64,000 nucleotides of DNA from Leisingera sp. M658 (GCF_025144145.1 NZ_CP083548.1:62001-126000), one strand, 5' to 3'. Positions 9,499 to 18,287 are shown, counted from the first letter of the stretch. The notes: generated from the letters alone by a model not told the origin. Numbers and translations: made by a program.

Positions 9499-9992
9499 AA
9501 ATCTCGCTTTGCACCATTTCCTTCCGCCACCAGCTGATCGGGCTCAAGGACATTGCCTACTGGGCCCGCGACAACGGCTTTCAGGGCATCGAATTATGGG
9601 CCATTCACGCGCGCAAACAATTCCCCTTGGCCATTCACAATGCCCAGTGGATGGCCGCGCAGGGGTTGTCGGTGCCGATGATCAGCGACTACCTGCCGCT
9701 GCATGATCCGGATCTGCTGCGCAGCCGCACCCTGGCGCTTTGTGCCCAGGCCCGGACCTGGGGGGCTGGCAAGATGCGCACCTTTGCAGGCCGGCAAGCC
9801 AGCGCTGCGGCCACCCCGGACGAGCGCCGCCAGACCATCCGCGCCCTGCGCGAGGCCTGCATCATCGCGGCCGCCCACGGGCTGCGGCTTTTGGTCGAAA
9901 CCCACTCCGGTTCCTTGGCCGATACGCTGGCCAGCACCGGCCATCAGATCAGCCAAGGGTCTGTTCCGGTAAGGGGCCGAACAGTACGATAA
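9495..9992 (+). pseudogene. asbF: asbF-like 3-dehydroshikimate dehydratase, truncated to about half
   Basis: AsbF converts 3-dehydroshikimate to 3,4-dihydroxybenzoate, the catechol of petrobactin. The N-terminus (KISLCTISFRHQLIGLKDIA, GFQGIELWAIHARK) closely follows the AsbF pattern, and the first ~150 residues of the TIM-barrel sugar-isomerase fold are present up to LLVETHSGSLADTL. After ASTGHQI the sequence leaves the family (SQGSVPVRGRTVR) and stops at 165 aa, against about 280 in the family. The second half of the barrel, with several metal-binding residues, is missing. The start ATG at 9495 overlaps the asbDE stop and has an upstream AGGAGG-like site. Confidence 0.78.
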
Positions 9993-10025
9993 GGCCCGAA
10001 ATTTCAGGAGTGATATCCGAAGCAA

Positions 10026-10058
10026 GCAGCAGCCAACCCCCTATCGTTTGGCTGCTGC
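10026..10058. terminator. Hairpin downstream of the truncated asbF
   Basis: A perfect 11-bp inverted repeat (GCAGCAGCCAA at 10026-10036, TTGGCTGCTGC at 10048-10058) with an 11-base loop. There is no strong T-run after it, so it may be a weak or bidirectional terminator that closes the asb region. The rest of the gap from 9993 to 10165 holds no gene. Confidence 0.5.
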
Positions 10059-10165
10059 CTCGCGGCTTTCCCCCGCTACGCTTAATCAGCTAACACAACA
10101 TTGTTGCATGAATCTCTGTTCTGGCCTAGTTCTGAAACATTCGGTACAGAATGGTTGAGAGCACT

Positions 10166-10747
10166 ATGAGGCCAAGAGAATTTGATGAAGGCGCGGTGGT
10201 TGACGCGGTCATGCGCACATTCTGGCGCAATGGCTATGCTGCGACCTCCATGAATGATCTGGTGGAAGCAACCGGCCTGTCCCGCAGCACCATTTACAAT
10301 TCCTTCGGGGGCAAGAAAACGCTTTTTGCGCTTGCCCTTAAAGAATACCGGAGGGTAACCACCGAGAATGTCGCGCTGATCTCCCGGCCAGGTGATGTAA
10401 GAAACAACCTCCGGGCACTGCTGCTGTCCATCGTTGACAGCGAGCTGAGCGACCATGAGGGTTTTGGCTGTTTTGCCGCCAACAGCAGCCTGGAGGTTTC
10501 CGGCCGGGATCCGGAACTCAGCGCGCTGGTCGCGCAGCATTTCGAGCGGCTGGAGAGCGGGTTGCTGCGCCTTCTAAAGCGCGGCCAAAAGGCCGGAGAA
10601 ATTTCGCCTGATCAGGACTGTCAAATGCTATCCCGGTACTTTGTTGCGGTAATACAAGGCATTAGAGTTGTCAGTAAAGGGCTTCCAGCGGCCTGCCGCC
10701 AGCCCTATCTGCACAGTATCGTCGAAGCCTCCATCGAAACGGTGTAA
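10166..10747 (+). CDS. TetR/AcrR-family transcriptional regulator, likely regulator of the indigoidine operon
   Basis: A 193-aa one-component regulator. An N-terminal TetR helix-turn-helix (residues 20-50, with TSMNDLVEATGLSRSTIYNSF) is followed by a ligand-binding domain of the CopR/TetR_C type. The ATG at 10166 is preferred over 10151 because GAGAG lies just upstream and related proteins begin MRPREFD. It sits directly before, and on the same strand as, the five indigoidine genes. This matches the igiRBCDFE order described in Leisingera-type roseobacters, so it probably corresponds to igiR. A perfect 8-bp palindrome at 10783-10804, between this gene and the operon, is its best candidate binding site. 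The effector is unknown. Confidence 0.85.
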   Translation: MRPREFDEGAVVDAVMRTFWRNGYAATSMNDLVEATGLSRSTIYNSFGGKKTLFALALKEYRRVTTENVALISRPGDVRNNLRALLLSIVDSELSDHEGFGCFAANSSLEVSGRDPELSALVAQHFERLESGLLRLLKRGQKAGEISPDQDCQMLSRYFVAVIQGIRVVSKGLPAACRQPYLHSIVEASIETV

Positions 10748-10775
10748 CAGTAGCATGAAGTTCTCCTATTGGTTG

Positions 10776-10804
10776 TTGACTGTTATGGAATGATTGTTCC
10801 ATAA
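10776..10804 (+). promoter_or_regulatory. Probable igi operon promoter with TetR-type operator
   Basis: A TTGACT -35-like hexamer at 10776-10781 is followed 17 bases later by CCATAA at 10799-10804, a poor -10. Between and over them lies a perfect inverted repeat TTATGGAA-N6-TTCCATAA (10783-10804). The overlap of operator and core promoter is the classical arrangement for repression by a TetR-family protein. Binding is inferred. Confidence 0.6.
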
Positions 10805-10879
10805 GCGGTTTTAAATGCGGCCGCCCCAGTGGGGTTAACTTCACAGCGGTCGCTGGAACCCAAGAAACAGAGGTTAAAC

Positions 10880-11773
10880 ATGACACCGGACGCAATTTCG
10901 CCGCCACCCCGTTCCGCCCTGTGCGTGGCAGTTCTGGGAGCCGGGCTGATGGGGGCCCCGATGGCACGCAACATCGCTGCGGCCGGCTGCCAGGTCCATG
11001 TATGGAACCGCTCCCCAGACAAGGTTTTAACCTTGGCGGCCCCGAATATCACAGTAGCTGCGGATCCCGCCGAGGCGGTTCAGAACGCCAGAGTCATTGT
11101 GACCATGCTGAAAGACGCAAGGGCCATCGCGGAAGTCATGTCGGCGCTGCCGGACGCTGAGAGCGTGCCGGAGACACCTGTCTGCTGGCTGCAGATGAGC
11201 ACAGTCGGGCCGGCCGACATGTCCGGGCTGAAGACGCTGGCGGACCGCAAGGGGCTTACCCTGATCGACGCACCAGTGCTTGGCACCCGCCAGCCGGCAG
11301 AGGCCGGGCAGCTTCTTGTGCTGGCTGCCGGTCCGGACAGTACAAAGGAAGCTGTGCAGCCGGTGCTGGATGCTGTTGGCAAAGCGACCCGCTGGCTGGA
11401 CACCGCCCCCGGAATGGCAACCCGGCTGAAGCTGGCGCTGAACAGCTGGGTTTTCGCACTGACCCATGGAGCGGCAGAGAGCCTGGCCCTGGCTCGCGGC
11501 CTGGGACTGGATCCGGAACTGGTGGCGGAGATTCTGCGTGGCGGGCCACTGGATACCCCCTTCTTTCAAATGAAAGCCCAGGCCATGGCATCGGGAGATT
11601 TCACTCCGGCTTTCACCGTAGACAACGCCGTCAAGGACAGTGGGCTGATCCTTGATGCCGCTCGGGAGGCAGGCGTGCGGGCGGATTTGGCCGAGGCAGG
11701 CCTGAATCGCTACCGGCGGGTGCAGGCGCAAGGCCGGGGCGATGCTGATATGGCAGCCTCAATCCTTGCCTGA
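10880..11773 (+). CDS. igiB: NAD(P)-dependent 3-hydroxyisobutyrate / 6-phosphogluconate dehydrogenase-like protein
   Basis: A 297-aa beta-hydroxyacid dehydrogenase-family oxidoreductase. The N-terminal Rossmann domain has the motif VLGAGLMGAPMARNI (about residues 17-31), followed by DAPVLGTRQPAE in the substrate region and the C-terminal helical domain with the Lys-bearing segment LKLALNSW. The ATG at 10880 has AGAGG 9 bases upstream. It is the first gene of the indigoidine operon. Its exact role in pigment production is not known; it could supply or tailor a precursor. The symbol is assigned from gene order in the published igi locus, so the family call is firmer than the symbol. Confidence 0.82.
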   Translation: MTPDAISPPPRSALCVAVLGAGLMGAPMARNIAAAGCQVHVWNRSPDKVLTLAAPNITVAADPAEAVQNARVIVTMLKDARAIAEVMSALPDAESVPETPVCWLQMSTVGPADMSGLKTLADRKGLTLIDAPVLGTRQPAEAGQLLVLAAGPDSTKEAVQPVLDAVGKATRWLDTAPGMATRLKLALNSWVFALTHGAAESLALARGLGLDPELVAEILRGGPLDTPFFQMKAQAMASGDFTPAFTVDNAVKDSGLILDAAREAGVRADLAEAGLNRYRRVQAQGRGDADMAASILA

Positions 11774-11837
11774 ACTCCGCAGCGGCGGCCATTGGGCCGC
11801 TGCCCTCAAGAATTTTTCATATTTACAGGATCTGACT

Positions 11838-12587
11838 ATGAGTAATTTTCTCGGCAAGCGGCTGCGCATTGGCGTTGCCATTCCGTCAACCAACACTTCA
11901 GCGCAGCCTGAAATGGAGGACATGCGCCCCTTTGGCGTCACCAATCACATCGGCAGGATGCTTATTGATGATGATTCCCTGACCCATACGGATGGCTTTA
12001 ACCGGGTGATTGAAAACATCCGTAGCTCCACCCCGGACGCCATCCGCAGCCTGCGCCATTGCGGCACCGGGGCGATCATTGCTGCGGTATCGCCAGATGG
12101 CTATTGGGAAGGCCACGCTGCGCATGAGGCTTTGCATGGCCGTCTTGCGGAAGCAGCAGGTGGTGCAAAGATCATTATGAGCGCAGATGCAATCCTGGCA
12201 GCGTTGAAGGCACTTGGCGGAATCCGGCGAATTGGCCTTATTTCGCCCTATCTGGAACTGGGCGATGAACCGGTTTCGCGGTTCTTCACTGACAGCGGGA
12301 TCGAGGTTGCAGCCACGCATGGCCTTGGCGGGCGGACACCGTCAAATATCTCGGATGTTTCCCCGGCAAATCTGCGTGACGCGGTGCTGGACGTTGACGG
12401 ACCGGATGTGGAAGCCATTGTCCAGGTCGGAACCAATGTTCCCATGGCGGATTTTGCCGCTGCCGCGGAAACCTGGATTGGAAAACCGGTGCTGTCGAAT
12501 AATGCGGTTCTCTACTGGCACGCTTTGCGTAGCTGCGGCGTGACCGACCCGATCTCCGGCCGAGGTCTTCTCTACGAAAACCACTGA
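11838..12587 (+). CDS. igiC: Maleate isomerase / Asp-Glu racemase superfamily protein
   Basis: A 249-aa protein related to arylmalonate decarboxylase and maleate cis-trans isomerase (Asp/Glu racemase fold). The conserved N-terminal segment VAIPSTNTSAQPEME and a second-half segment PVLSNNAVLYWHALR are visible. Family members normally use a pair of Cys residues. In this protein the first-half position reads STNTSA with no Cys, while a Cys occurs in RSCGVTD near the C-terminus, so chemistry may differ from a true racemase. It is the second gene of the indigoidine operon, 64 bases after igiB, with AGGA before the ATG. The role is unproven. The symbol follows igi gene order. Confidence 0.78.
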   Translation: MSNFLGKRLRIGVAIPSTNTSAQPEMEDMRPFGVTNHIGRMLIDDDSLTHTDGFNRVIENIRSSTPDAIRSLRHCGTGAIIAAVSPDGYWEGHAAHEALHGRLAEAAGGAKIIMSADAILAALKALGGIRRIGLISPYLELGDEPVSRFFTDSGIEVAATHGLGGRTPSNISDVSPANLRDAVLDVDGPDVEAIVQVGTNVPMADFAAAAETWIGKPVLSNNAVLYWHALRSCGVTDPISGRGLLYENH

Positions 12588-12640
12588 CTCGTTCCGTAGC
12601 AGGCGTACCTGCTGCCGGCATCTATTCTGAAAAGCAACTT

Positions 12641-12706
12641 CTCACTGCCGGCCTGCCTCGGCGGTGAGTGGCCACCAGTTTTGTAATGAACATTCCAATA
12701 CTTGAC
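12641..12706. promoter_or_regulatory. Hairpin and half-operator upstream of the NRPS gene
   Basis: The 129-base gap before igiD has a 10-bp stem (CTCACTGCCG at 12641-12650 and CGGCGGTGAG at 12659-12668, one G-T pair). After it comes ATGAACATTCCAATA (about 12686-12700), whose reverse complement shares TGGAATG and TTC with the palindrome at 10783-10804. It may be a processing or attenuation site plus a second, weaker regulator site. This is an inference from pattern only. Confidence 0.35.
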
Positions 12707-12716
12707 AGGACATACC

Positions 12717-15700
12717 ATGAGCACCCCCAACTCGCTCCTCTCCAGACCCGTTACCGCCCGCCCGCAGCAGACCGATATCACCCGCGCGCTGCTGCGCACC
12801 GCGTCGGAACGCACCTCGCTGGTTGATATGCTGATGCTGCAGGTGCGCTGCCGCGGTGAAGAAATCGCGGTATGCGACGATACCAGCGCATTGCGCTATA
12901 ACGATCTGGCCGAATATGCCGCCCGCCTGGCCGCCCGCCTGAAACGCACAGGTGTCGGCGCGGGAAGCCGGGTGGGGCTGTTCGCGGACTCCTCTGCCGA
13001 GATGATGGCCGGCCTCTGGGGTATTCTGTTCTCAGGCGGCACCTATCTGCCGCTGGGCACCGATTACCCAGTGGACCGGCTGAGCTATATGATCCGCGAT
13101 GCGGGTATTGACGTGATTGTCACCCAGGACAAGCTGCGCGGCCGCCTGGCCGAGATGATCCTGCCGGAAGTTACCGTGATCACCTTGGATGCGCTGGATG
13201 CGGTCCCTGGCCGGGAAGACAGCGATTGTTTGTGCGGCCCTGCGCTGCTGGAGGATGATCTGGCCTATATGATCTACACCTCCGGCACCACCGGTGCCCC
13301 TAAGGGTGTTGGCATTTCCCATGCGGCGATCCTCAACCAGCTGTCCTGGCTGCAGACTGAGCAGAAGCTGCGTGTAGGCGAAGTCATCCTGCAGAAAACC
13401 CCTGTCAGCTTTGACGCTGCGCAGTGGGAGCTGCTGGCAGTCTGCTGCGGCGTTCAGGTGGTGATGGGCCGCCCCGGCGTTTACCGCGACCCGGAAGCGC
13501 TGATTGAGCAGGTCAAACAGCATGGAGTTACTATGCTGCAGGGGGTTCCGACCTTGCTGCAGGCATTGGTCGACCTGCCGGAATTCGAAACTTGCACCAG
13601 CCTGACCAGCCTGTTCAGCGGCGGTGAAGCCTTGACCCGCAAACTGGCCGCCCGGATTTTTGAGTCCCGCCCCGGCTGCCGACTGGTGAATCTCTACGGC
13701 CCGACCGAATGCACCATTAACGCCACCGCCCATACGGTGGATCCGGCAGCGCTGGAGAATGGCCCGGAGATGATCCCGATCGGCCAGCCAGCCGCCAATA
13801 CAAGCTGCTGGATTCTGGATGGAAATCTGCAACCCGTTGCCGATGGCGCTGCCGGGGAGCTCTATATCGGCGGCCGTCAGCTGGCCAATGGCTATCATGA
13901 TCGCGGCGACCTGACCGCCGAGCGTTTTATCACCTGGATCAGCCCGGCTGGCGGCATGCCGCTGCGGCTGTACAAAACCGGGGATCTGGTGCGGCGCAAC
14001 CCCGATGGCAGTCTGCAATTCCAGGGCCGCGCCGACAATCAGGTCAAATTCCGCGGCTACCGGATTGAACTGGATGAAATCCGTTTGGCGATTGAGAACC
14101 ACGACTGGGTCAAGGCCGCCGGGGTGTTTGTGAAACCGCATGCCCGCACCGGCCAGCCGGTTCTTGCTGCCGGTATTGAGCTGAACCAGCGTGAAGCACC
14201 GCTGATGGATCAGGGCAATGCCGGTGCCCACCACCACAGCAAGAAAAGCCGCCTGCAAGTGCGCGCGCAGCTGTCCGGCGCGGGCTTGCGCAGCACGGCG
14301 GAAACCGAAGGGCGCAAAACCTATGCCCTGGCGGGTGCCGATGCGGACGCAGCCCAGCGGCAGCTGGCTTTTGCCCGCAAGACCTATCGTTTCTACGAAG
14401 GCGGAGAGGTCTCAGCCGAGGATGTGCTTTCGGTTCTGGCGCAGCCGGAACAACCGGCCTCAGCCGCAGGCGGGCTTGAGGCGCTCAGCCCCGGCGATCT
14501 GGGTTTTCTGCTGCGCTGGCTGGGTCAGTTCACCAGCGGGGAAAGGTTGCTGCCCAAGCATGCCTATGCCTCACCGGGCGCACTGAACGCGACACAGGTA
14601 TATGTAGAGCTGGCCAATGTGGCGGGGTTTGAGCCCGGTTATTACTATTACCATCCGGCCCGCCATGAACTGGTTCTGACAGCGCCGCGCCCGGCCTCGG
14701 CCAAGCCGGTAATGCAGCTGCATTTCGTGGGCAATATTCCGGCGATTGAACCGGTATACAAGAACAACCTCTGCGAGGTGCTGGAATTTGAAACCGGCCA
14801 TATTCTGGGCCTGATGGATCATGTCCTGCCCGCCCATGGCCTGGGAATCGGTGCGGGTACAGCTGGGCCTGATGCGCTGACGCATCTGCAATGCGGCCCG
14901 GATCATATCTATATTGCGGGCTATGCGGTCACTGCACATGCCGACCGGCAAACAGATCTGCCGGTGGATTTCTATGTGCAGGCCCATGGCAGCAAGGTGT
15001 CGGGATTGGAGCCGGGACATTATGCCTACCGGGACGGCGGCTTGCAGCCGTTCTCGCGCCACATCATGGAACAGCGCCATGTGATCGCCATCAACCAGCG
15101 TGTTTATCAGCGCGCCAGCGGCATGATCTCGATGGTCAGCCGGGATGCGGAGCGCTGGCACGCCTATATCGACCTGGGCCGCAGTCTGCAGCGTGTGCAG
15201 CAGAACAGCCGCCGGATCGGGACCATGTCGTCCGGCTACAGCTCCAAATCGGGAAATGATCTTGTTGCGGCGGTCCGTCTTAAGGACATTCTGAACGCGC
15301 AGGGCTTTACTTCCGGTGCCTGCTACAGTGCCGTTTTCGGCAAGGTCAGCGCCGAACAAATCGCGCATGAAGGCATGCACGAAGACAGCGTGCATATGGA
15401 AGGCCCGGCTGAACTGATCCGCCGCGACCTGCAGTCATTGCTGCCCGATTATATGGTGCCCAGCAAACTGGCGCTGGTGCCGTCGATCCCCTGCAGCGCG
15501 TCGGGCAAAGTGGATGTGAATGCCCTTAAGGCGCTCCCTGAGTTCGACGATGCCGCTGCCGAACGTGAGATCATCAACCCCCGCAACGATACGGAAACCC
15601 GGTTGGCAGGGATCTGGTGTGCGGAAATGGGCATCGAGGACGTCTCGGTACAGGACGATTTCTTTGAAATCGGCGGCGACTCGCTGAAGGCCGTCAAACT

Positions 15701-16658
15701 GGTGCAGGGCATCAACCGGACCTTTGAGGCCAGCCTGCCGGTGCAGGTGCTGTTTGAGGACACGACCATCGAAGCACTGGCGCGCCGGTTGGATGGCGGC
15801 AGCGCAGACTCCAGCCTGTCGCGTGCAGTGCCATTGAAGAAAGGTACAGGCGCCCCGGTGTTCTGCTGGCCCGGCCTTGGCGGCTACCCGATGAACCTGC
15901 GCCATCTTGCGCGGGAGATTGACACGCCCCGTCCCGTCATCGGCGTGCAGGCCTCGGGCGTGAACCCGGGCGAGAAGGTCTGCGGTTCGATCCAGGAAAT
16001 GGCAGCTCGCGATGCCGAACTGATCCGTCAGGCGCAGCCGGAGGGGCCCTACACGCTCTGGGGATATTCCTTTGGCGCGCGTGTGGCTTATGAGACCGCC
16101 TATCAGCTGGAGCAGGCGGGCAGCGAGGTAGCGGAGCTGACCCTGATCGCGCCAGGCTCTCCGGAGTTGCCCGGCGGAGATCCCGTTCGTGCGGATGAGG
16201 CCGCGCTGTTCCGCGATCCGTCCTTCCTGACCATCCTGTATTCAGTCTTTGCGCAGACTATCGCTGCGGACCGGGTGGCCCCGGTGATCGAACAGGTCTC
16301 GGATCTGGATGGCTTCGTAACGTATATCGCTGCCGAAAAGCCGGATCTCGGCCTGGGCATGATCGGCCGTATCACCCGGTTGGTGGCACAGACCTATGCG
16401 CCGGAATACGGGCTGCAGATGGAACAGCGCCAGGTGACCGCGCCGGTGCGCCTGTTCAGGGCATCAGGCGACAATCTCTCCTTCCTGGAGGAAGCCACCC
16501 GCACTCTTGCCGCTCCGGCACCGGTCCACACGCTTGCTGCGGACCACTATCAGCTGCTCAAACCCGGCGGCGTTTCCGAATTGGCCGCTGCAATTCGCCG
16601 CCACGTTCCGGCATGGCAGCCGGCCCGCCCTGAAACCCCTAATCTGCAAGAGGCCTGA
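12717..16658 (+). CDS. igiD: Indigoidine synthase, single-module NRPS (A-Ox-T-TE)
   Basis: A 1313-aa enzyme that would cyclise and oxidise two L-glutamines into the blue pigment indigoidine. The adenylation domain covers about residues 40-520 (YTSGTTGAPKG at ~185, LYGPTECTINAT, YKTGDLVRR, and VKFRGYRIELDEI). A nitroreductase/SagB-like oxidase domain of about 350 residues (roughly 525-880) is inserted between core motifs A8 and A10, as in BpsA and IndC. A10 (CSASGKVDV) is near residue 925. The carrier domain has the phosphopantetheine site EIGGDSLKAVKL (~985) and the thioesterase has GYSFGA (~1118). Length fits BpsA (~1280 aa). The ATG at 12717 is chosen over an in-frame TTG at 12702. No lesion is seen, so pigment production is expected. 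Confidence 0.93.
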   Translation: MSTPNSLLSRPVTARPQQTDITRALLRTASERTSLVDMLMLQVRCRGEEIAVCDDTSALRYNDLAEYAARLAARLKRTGVGAGSRVGLFADSSAEMMAGLWGILFSGGTYLPLGTDYPVDRLSYMIRDAGIDVIVTQDKLRGRLAEMILPEVTVITLDALDAVPGREDSDCLCGPALLEDDLAYMIYTSGTTGAPKGVGISHAAILNQLSWLQTEQKLRVGEVILQKTPVSFDAAQWELLAVCCGVQVVMGRPGVYRDPEALIEQVKQHGVTMLQGVPTLLQALVDLPEFETCTSLTSLFSGGEALTRKLAARIFESRPGCRLVNLYGPTECTINATAHTVDPAALENGPEMIPIGQPAANTSCWILDGNLQPVADGAAGELYIGGRQLANGYHDRGDLTAERFITWISPAGGMPLRLYKTGDLVRRNPDGSLQFQGRADNQVKFRGYRIELDEIRLAIENHDWVKAAGVFVKPHARTGQPVLAAGIELNQREAPLMDQGNAGAHHHSKKSRLQVRAQLSGAGLRSTAETEGRKTYALAGADADAAQRQLAFARKTYRFYEGGEVSAEDVLSVLAQPEQPASAAGGLEALSPGDLGFLLRWLGQFTSGERLLPKHAYASPGALNATQVYVELANVAGFEPGYYYYHPARHELVLTAPRPASAKPVMQLHFVGNIPAIEPVYKNNLCEVLEFETGHILGLMDHVLPAHGLGIGAGTAGPDALTHLQCGPDHIYIAGYAVTAHADRQTDLPVDFYVQAHGSKVSGLEPGHYAYRDGGLQPFSRHIMEQRHVIAINQRVYQRASGMISMVSRDAERWHAYIDLGRSLQRVQQNSRRIGTMSSGYSSKSGNDLVAAVRLKDILNAQGFTSGACYSAVFGKVSAEQIAHEGMHEDSVHMEGPAELIRRDLQSLLPDYMVPSKLALVPSIPCSASGKVDVNALKALPEFDDAAAEREIINPRNDTETRLAGIWCAEMGIEDVSVQDDFFEIGGDSLKAVKLVQGINRTFEASLPVQVLFEDTTIEALARRLDGGSADSSLSRAVPLKKGTGAPVFCWPGLGGYPMNLRHLAREIDTPRPVIGVQASGVNPGEKVCGSIQEMAARDAELIRQAQPEGPYTLWGYSFGARVAYETAYQLEQAGSEVAELTLIAPGSPELPGGDPVRADEAALFRDPSFLTILYSVFAQTIAADRVAPVIEQVSDLDGFVTYIAAEKPDLGLGMIGRITRLVAQTYAPEYGLQMEQRQVTAPVRLFRASGDNLSFLEEATRTLAAPAPVHTLAADHYQLLKPGGVSELAAAIRRHVPAWQPARPETPNLQEA

Positions 16659-16662
16659 TCCC

Positions 16663-16896
16663 ATGCCCCACGTCATCATCAAACATTTCGACGCCACTCT
16701 GACGGCGGAACAGCACGCCGCCCTTTCCGAAGCCATTACCCGGTCGGTCACTCAGGCATTTGGCTGCTCCCCGCACGCGGTATCCATCGCACTGCGTCCG
16801 GTGGCGCCGGATGACTGGCACGGCAGCGTCTTTGTTCCGGATATCAAAACCCGTCCGCAAGAATTGCTCAAATCGCCGGATTATTCGGCGGTTTGA
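16663..16896 (+). CDS. igiF: 4-oxalocrotonate tautomerase-like small protein
   Basis: A 77-aa protein of the tautomerase superfamily. It starts MPHVIIKHF, so Met removal exposes the catalytic N-terminal proline of the family, and it has the usual central helix (TAEQHAALSEAITRSV). It lies 4 bases after igiD and is thus tightly coupled to the NRPS gene. A role in tautomerising the 2,6-diaminopyridine-type intermediate or product is conceivable but speculative. Symbol by order in the igi locus. Confidence 0.8.
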   Translation: MPHVIIKHFDATLTAEQHAALSEAITRSVTQAFGCSPHAVSIALRPVAPDDWHGSVFVPDIKTRPQELLKSPDYSAV

Positions 16897-16928
16897 CCCC
16901 CGCATACCACCTGTTGAAAGGACACCCT

Positions 16929-18167
16929 ATGACCACACGCATTGCCAAAGCATCACCAGCGTTACTGCTGGTCGCGATATTCCTGATCTCACTGAACCTA
17001 CGCCCTGCAGTTGCTGCCATCGGCCCGCTGGTGTCGCAAATCCTGGGCGATACCGGTGTCAATTCCACCATCATCGGCTTCCTGACCATGATCCCCGTGT
17101 TTCTGATGGGCATTGGCGCCATCTATGTGCGCCAGCTGCGTGCGGCATTGGGTGAGCGCGGCGGCATCACGCTGGGCGCGGTGATCATCGCCCTGTCCTG
17201 TGCAGCCCGCATGTGGCTGCCCACCGGTGCCGGCCTTCTTGTCACCGCCGCCGGGGCCGGGATTGGCATTGCCATGGTGCAATCGCTAATGCCGGGCTTC
17301 GCCAAGCGCAATTTCGGTGCGGCAACCGGCCGGGTGATTGGCCTCTACTCCACCGGGATCGTGGCGGGGGCTTGCATCGCAGCGGGTACGGCTGCAGGGC
17401 TTGCGTCTTCGCTGGATTGGACCGGTACTCTGGCGGCCTGGGGCCTGCCCGCAGTTCTCGCGGTTCTGATCTGGGCCATGGCCGCACGCAACGCCGATAG
17501 CGAGCGCGCAGCACCTGCCCCCGCAGCGGGCACCACGCCGCCGCAGTTCTGGCGCAGCGCGCGCTGCTGGTCGCTGATGCTGTTTTTCGGGGTCGGCACC
17601 GGCGCCTTCATGCTGGTGATGGCCTGGATCCCGCCCTTCTATCTGGAACAGGGACTGGATCAAGGTGCTGCAGGCCTGTTGCTGTCGGTGCTGACGGTGA
17701 TCGAAGCGGCAACAGCCTTGGGCGTGGCGGCTTTCATTCACCATTTCCCGGACCGCCGCGGCCCGCTGGTTGTTGCGCTGATCCTGACAGCTTTGGGTTT
17801 CGGCGTGCTGTACACCGCCCCGATTGACATGTCCTTCCTGGCAATGGCGTTGCTGGGTGTTGGCATCGGCATTCTGTTCCCGCTGTCAATCATCGTAGCC
17901 ATCGATCACGTTGATGATCCCACAACCGCAGGCAACTTCACCTCTTTCGTGCAGGGCGGCGGCTATATTCTGGCAAGCTTCGTGCCTTTGACCGCTGGTG
18001 CGGTTCGGGATGCAATGTCAGACCTTAGCAACGTCTGGCTGGTGATGGCGGCAGGGTCGCTCCTGATGATCTTCCTTGCTGTGCGCTACTCTCCTGAAAG
18101 CTACAAACGCTTCTCCACCATGCTGCGCAGCGTTTCTCTGGGCCGCGGACTGCGCGCAGCCAGCTGA
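16929..18167 (+). CDS. igiE: MFS transporter, CynX/NimT type, probable indigoidine exporter
   Basis: A 412-aa major facilitator with about 12 hydrophobic segments, beginning TRIAKASPALLLVAIF and containing LNLRPAVAAIGPL, a hallmark of the CynX/NimT (cyanate/2-nitroimidazole) branch. It is the last gene of the operon, 32 bases after igiF and followed by a strong hairpin terminator. The context suggests export of indigoidine, an intermediate or a shunt product. The substrate is not known from sequence. Symbol by order in the igi locus. Confidence 0.8.
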   Translation: MTTRIAKASPALLLVAIFLISLNLRPAVAAIGPLVSQILGDTGVNSTIIGFLTMIPVFLMGIGAIYVRQLRAALGERGGITLGAVIIALSCAARMWLPTGAGLLVTAAGAGIGIAMVQSLMPGFAKRNFGAATGRVIGLYSTGIVAGACIAAGTAAGLASSLDWTGTLAAWGLPAVLAVLIWAMAARNADSERAAPAPAAGTTPPQFWRSARCWSLMLFFGVGTGAFMLVMAWIPPFYLEQGLDQGAAGLLLSVLTVIEAATALGVAAFIHHFPDRRGPLVVALILTALGFGVLYTAPIDMSFLAMALLGVGIGILFPLSIIVAIDHVDDPTTAGNFTSFVQGGGYILASFVPLTAGAVRDAMSDLSNVWLVMAAGSLLMIFLAVRYSPESYKRFSTMLRSVSLGRGLRAAS

Positions 18168-18203
18168 CACCGGTTCCTCCCCAAGCAGGGCCTATCCTGC
18201 CGC

Positions 18204-18240
18204 GCTATCCCCGTTGCAAAACGGGGATAGCATTTGTTGT
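18204..18240 (+). terminator. Terminator of the indigoidine operon
   Basis: A perfect 11-bp inverted repeat (GCTATCCCCGT at 18204-18214, ACGGGGATAGC at 18221-18231) with a 6-base loop is followed by ATTTGTTGT. It is 36 bases after the MFS stop. A short GCTGAT repeat (about four units, 18240-18260) follows. Confidence 0.75.
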
Positions 18241-18287
18241 GCTGATGCTGATGCTGATGCAAAAAATGTACCTAGCATCTGTATTGT

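Noticed and set aside
18240-18260. Short GCTGAT tandem repeat
   Set aside because: Only about four hexamer units, too short for a CRISPR or a meaningful satellite; noted as a minor feature next to the igi terminator.
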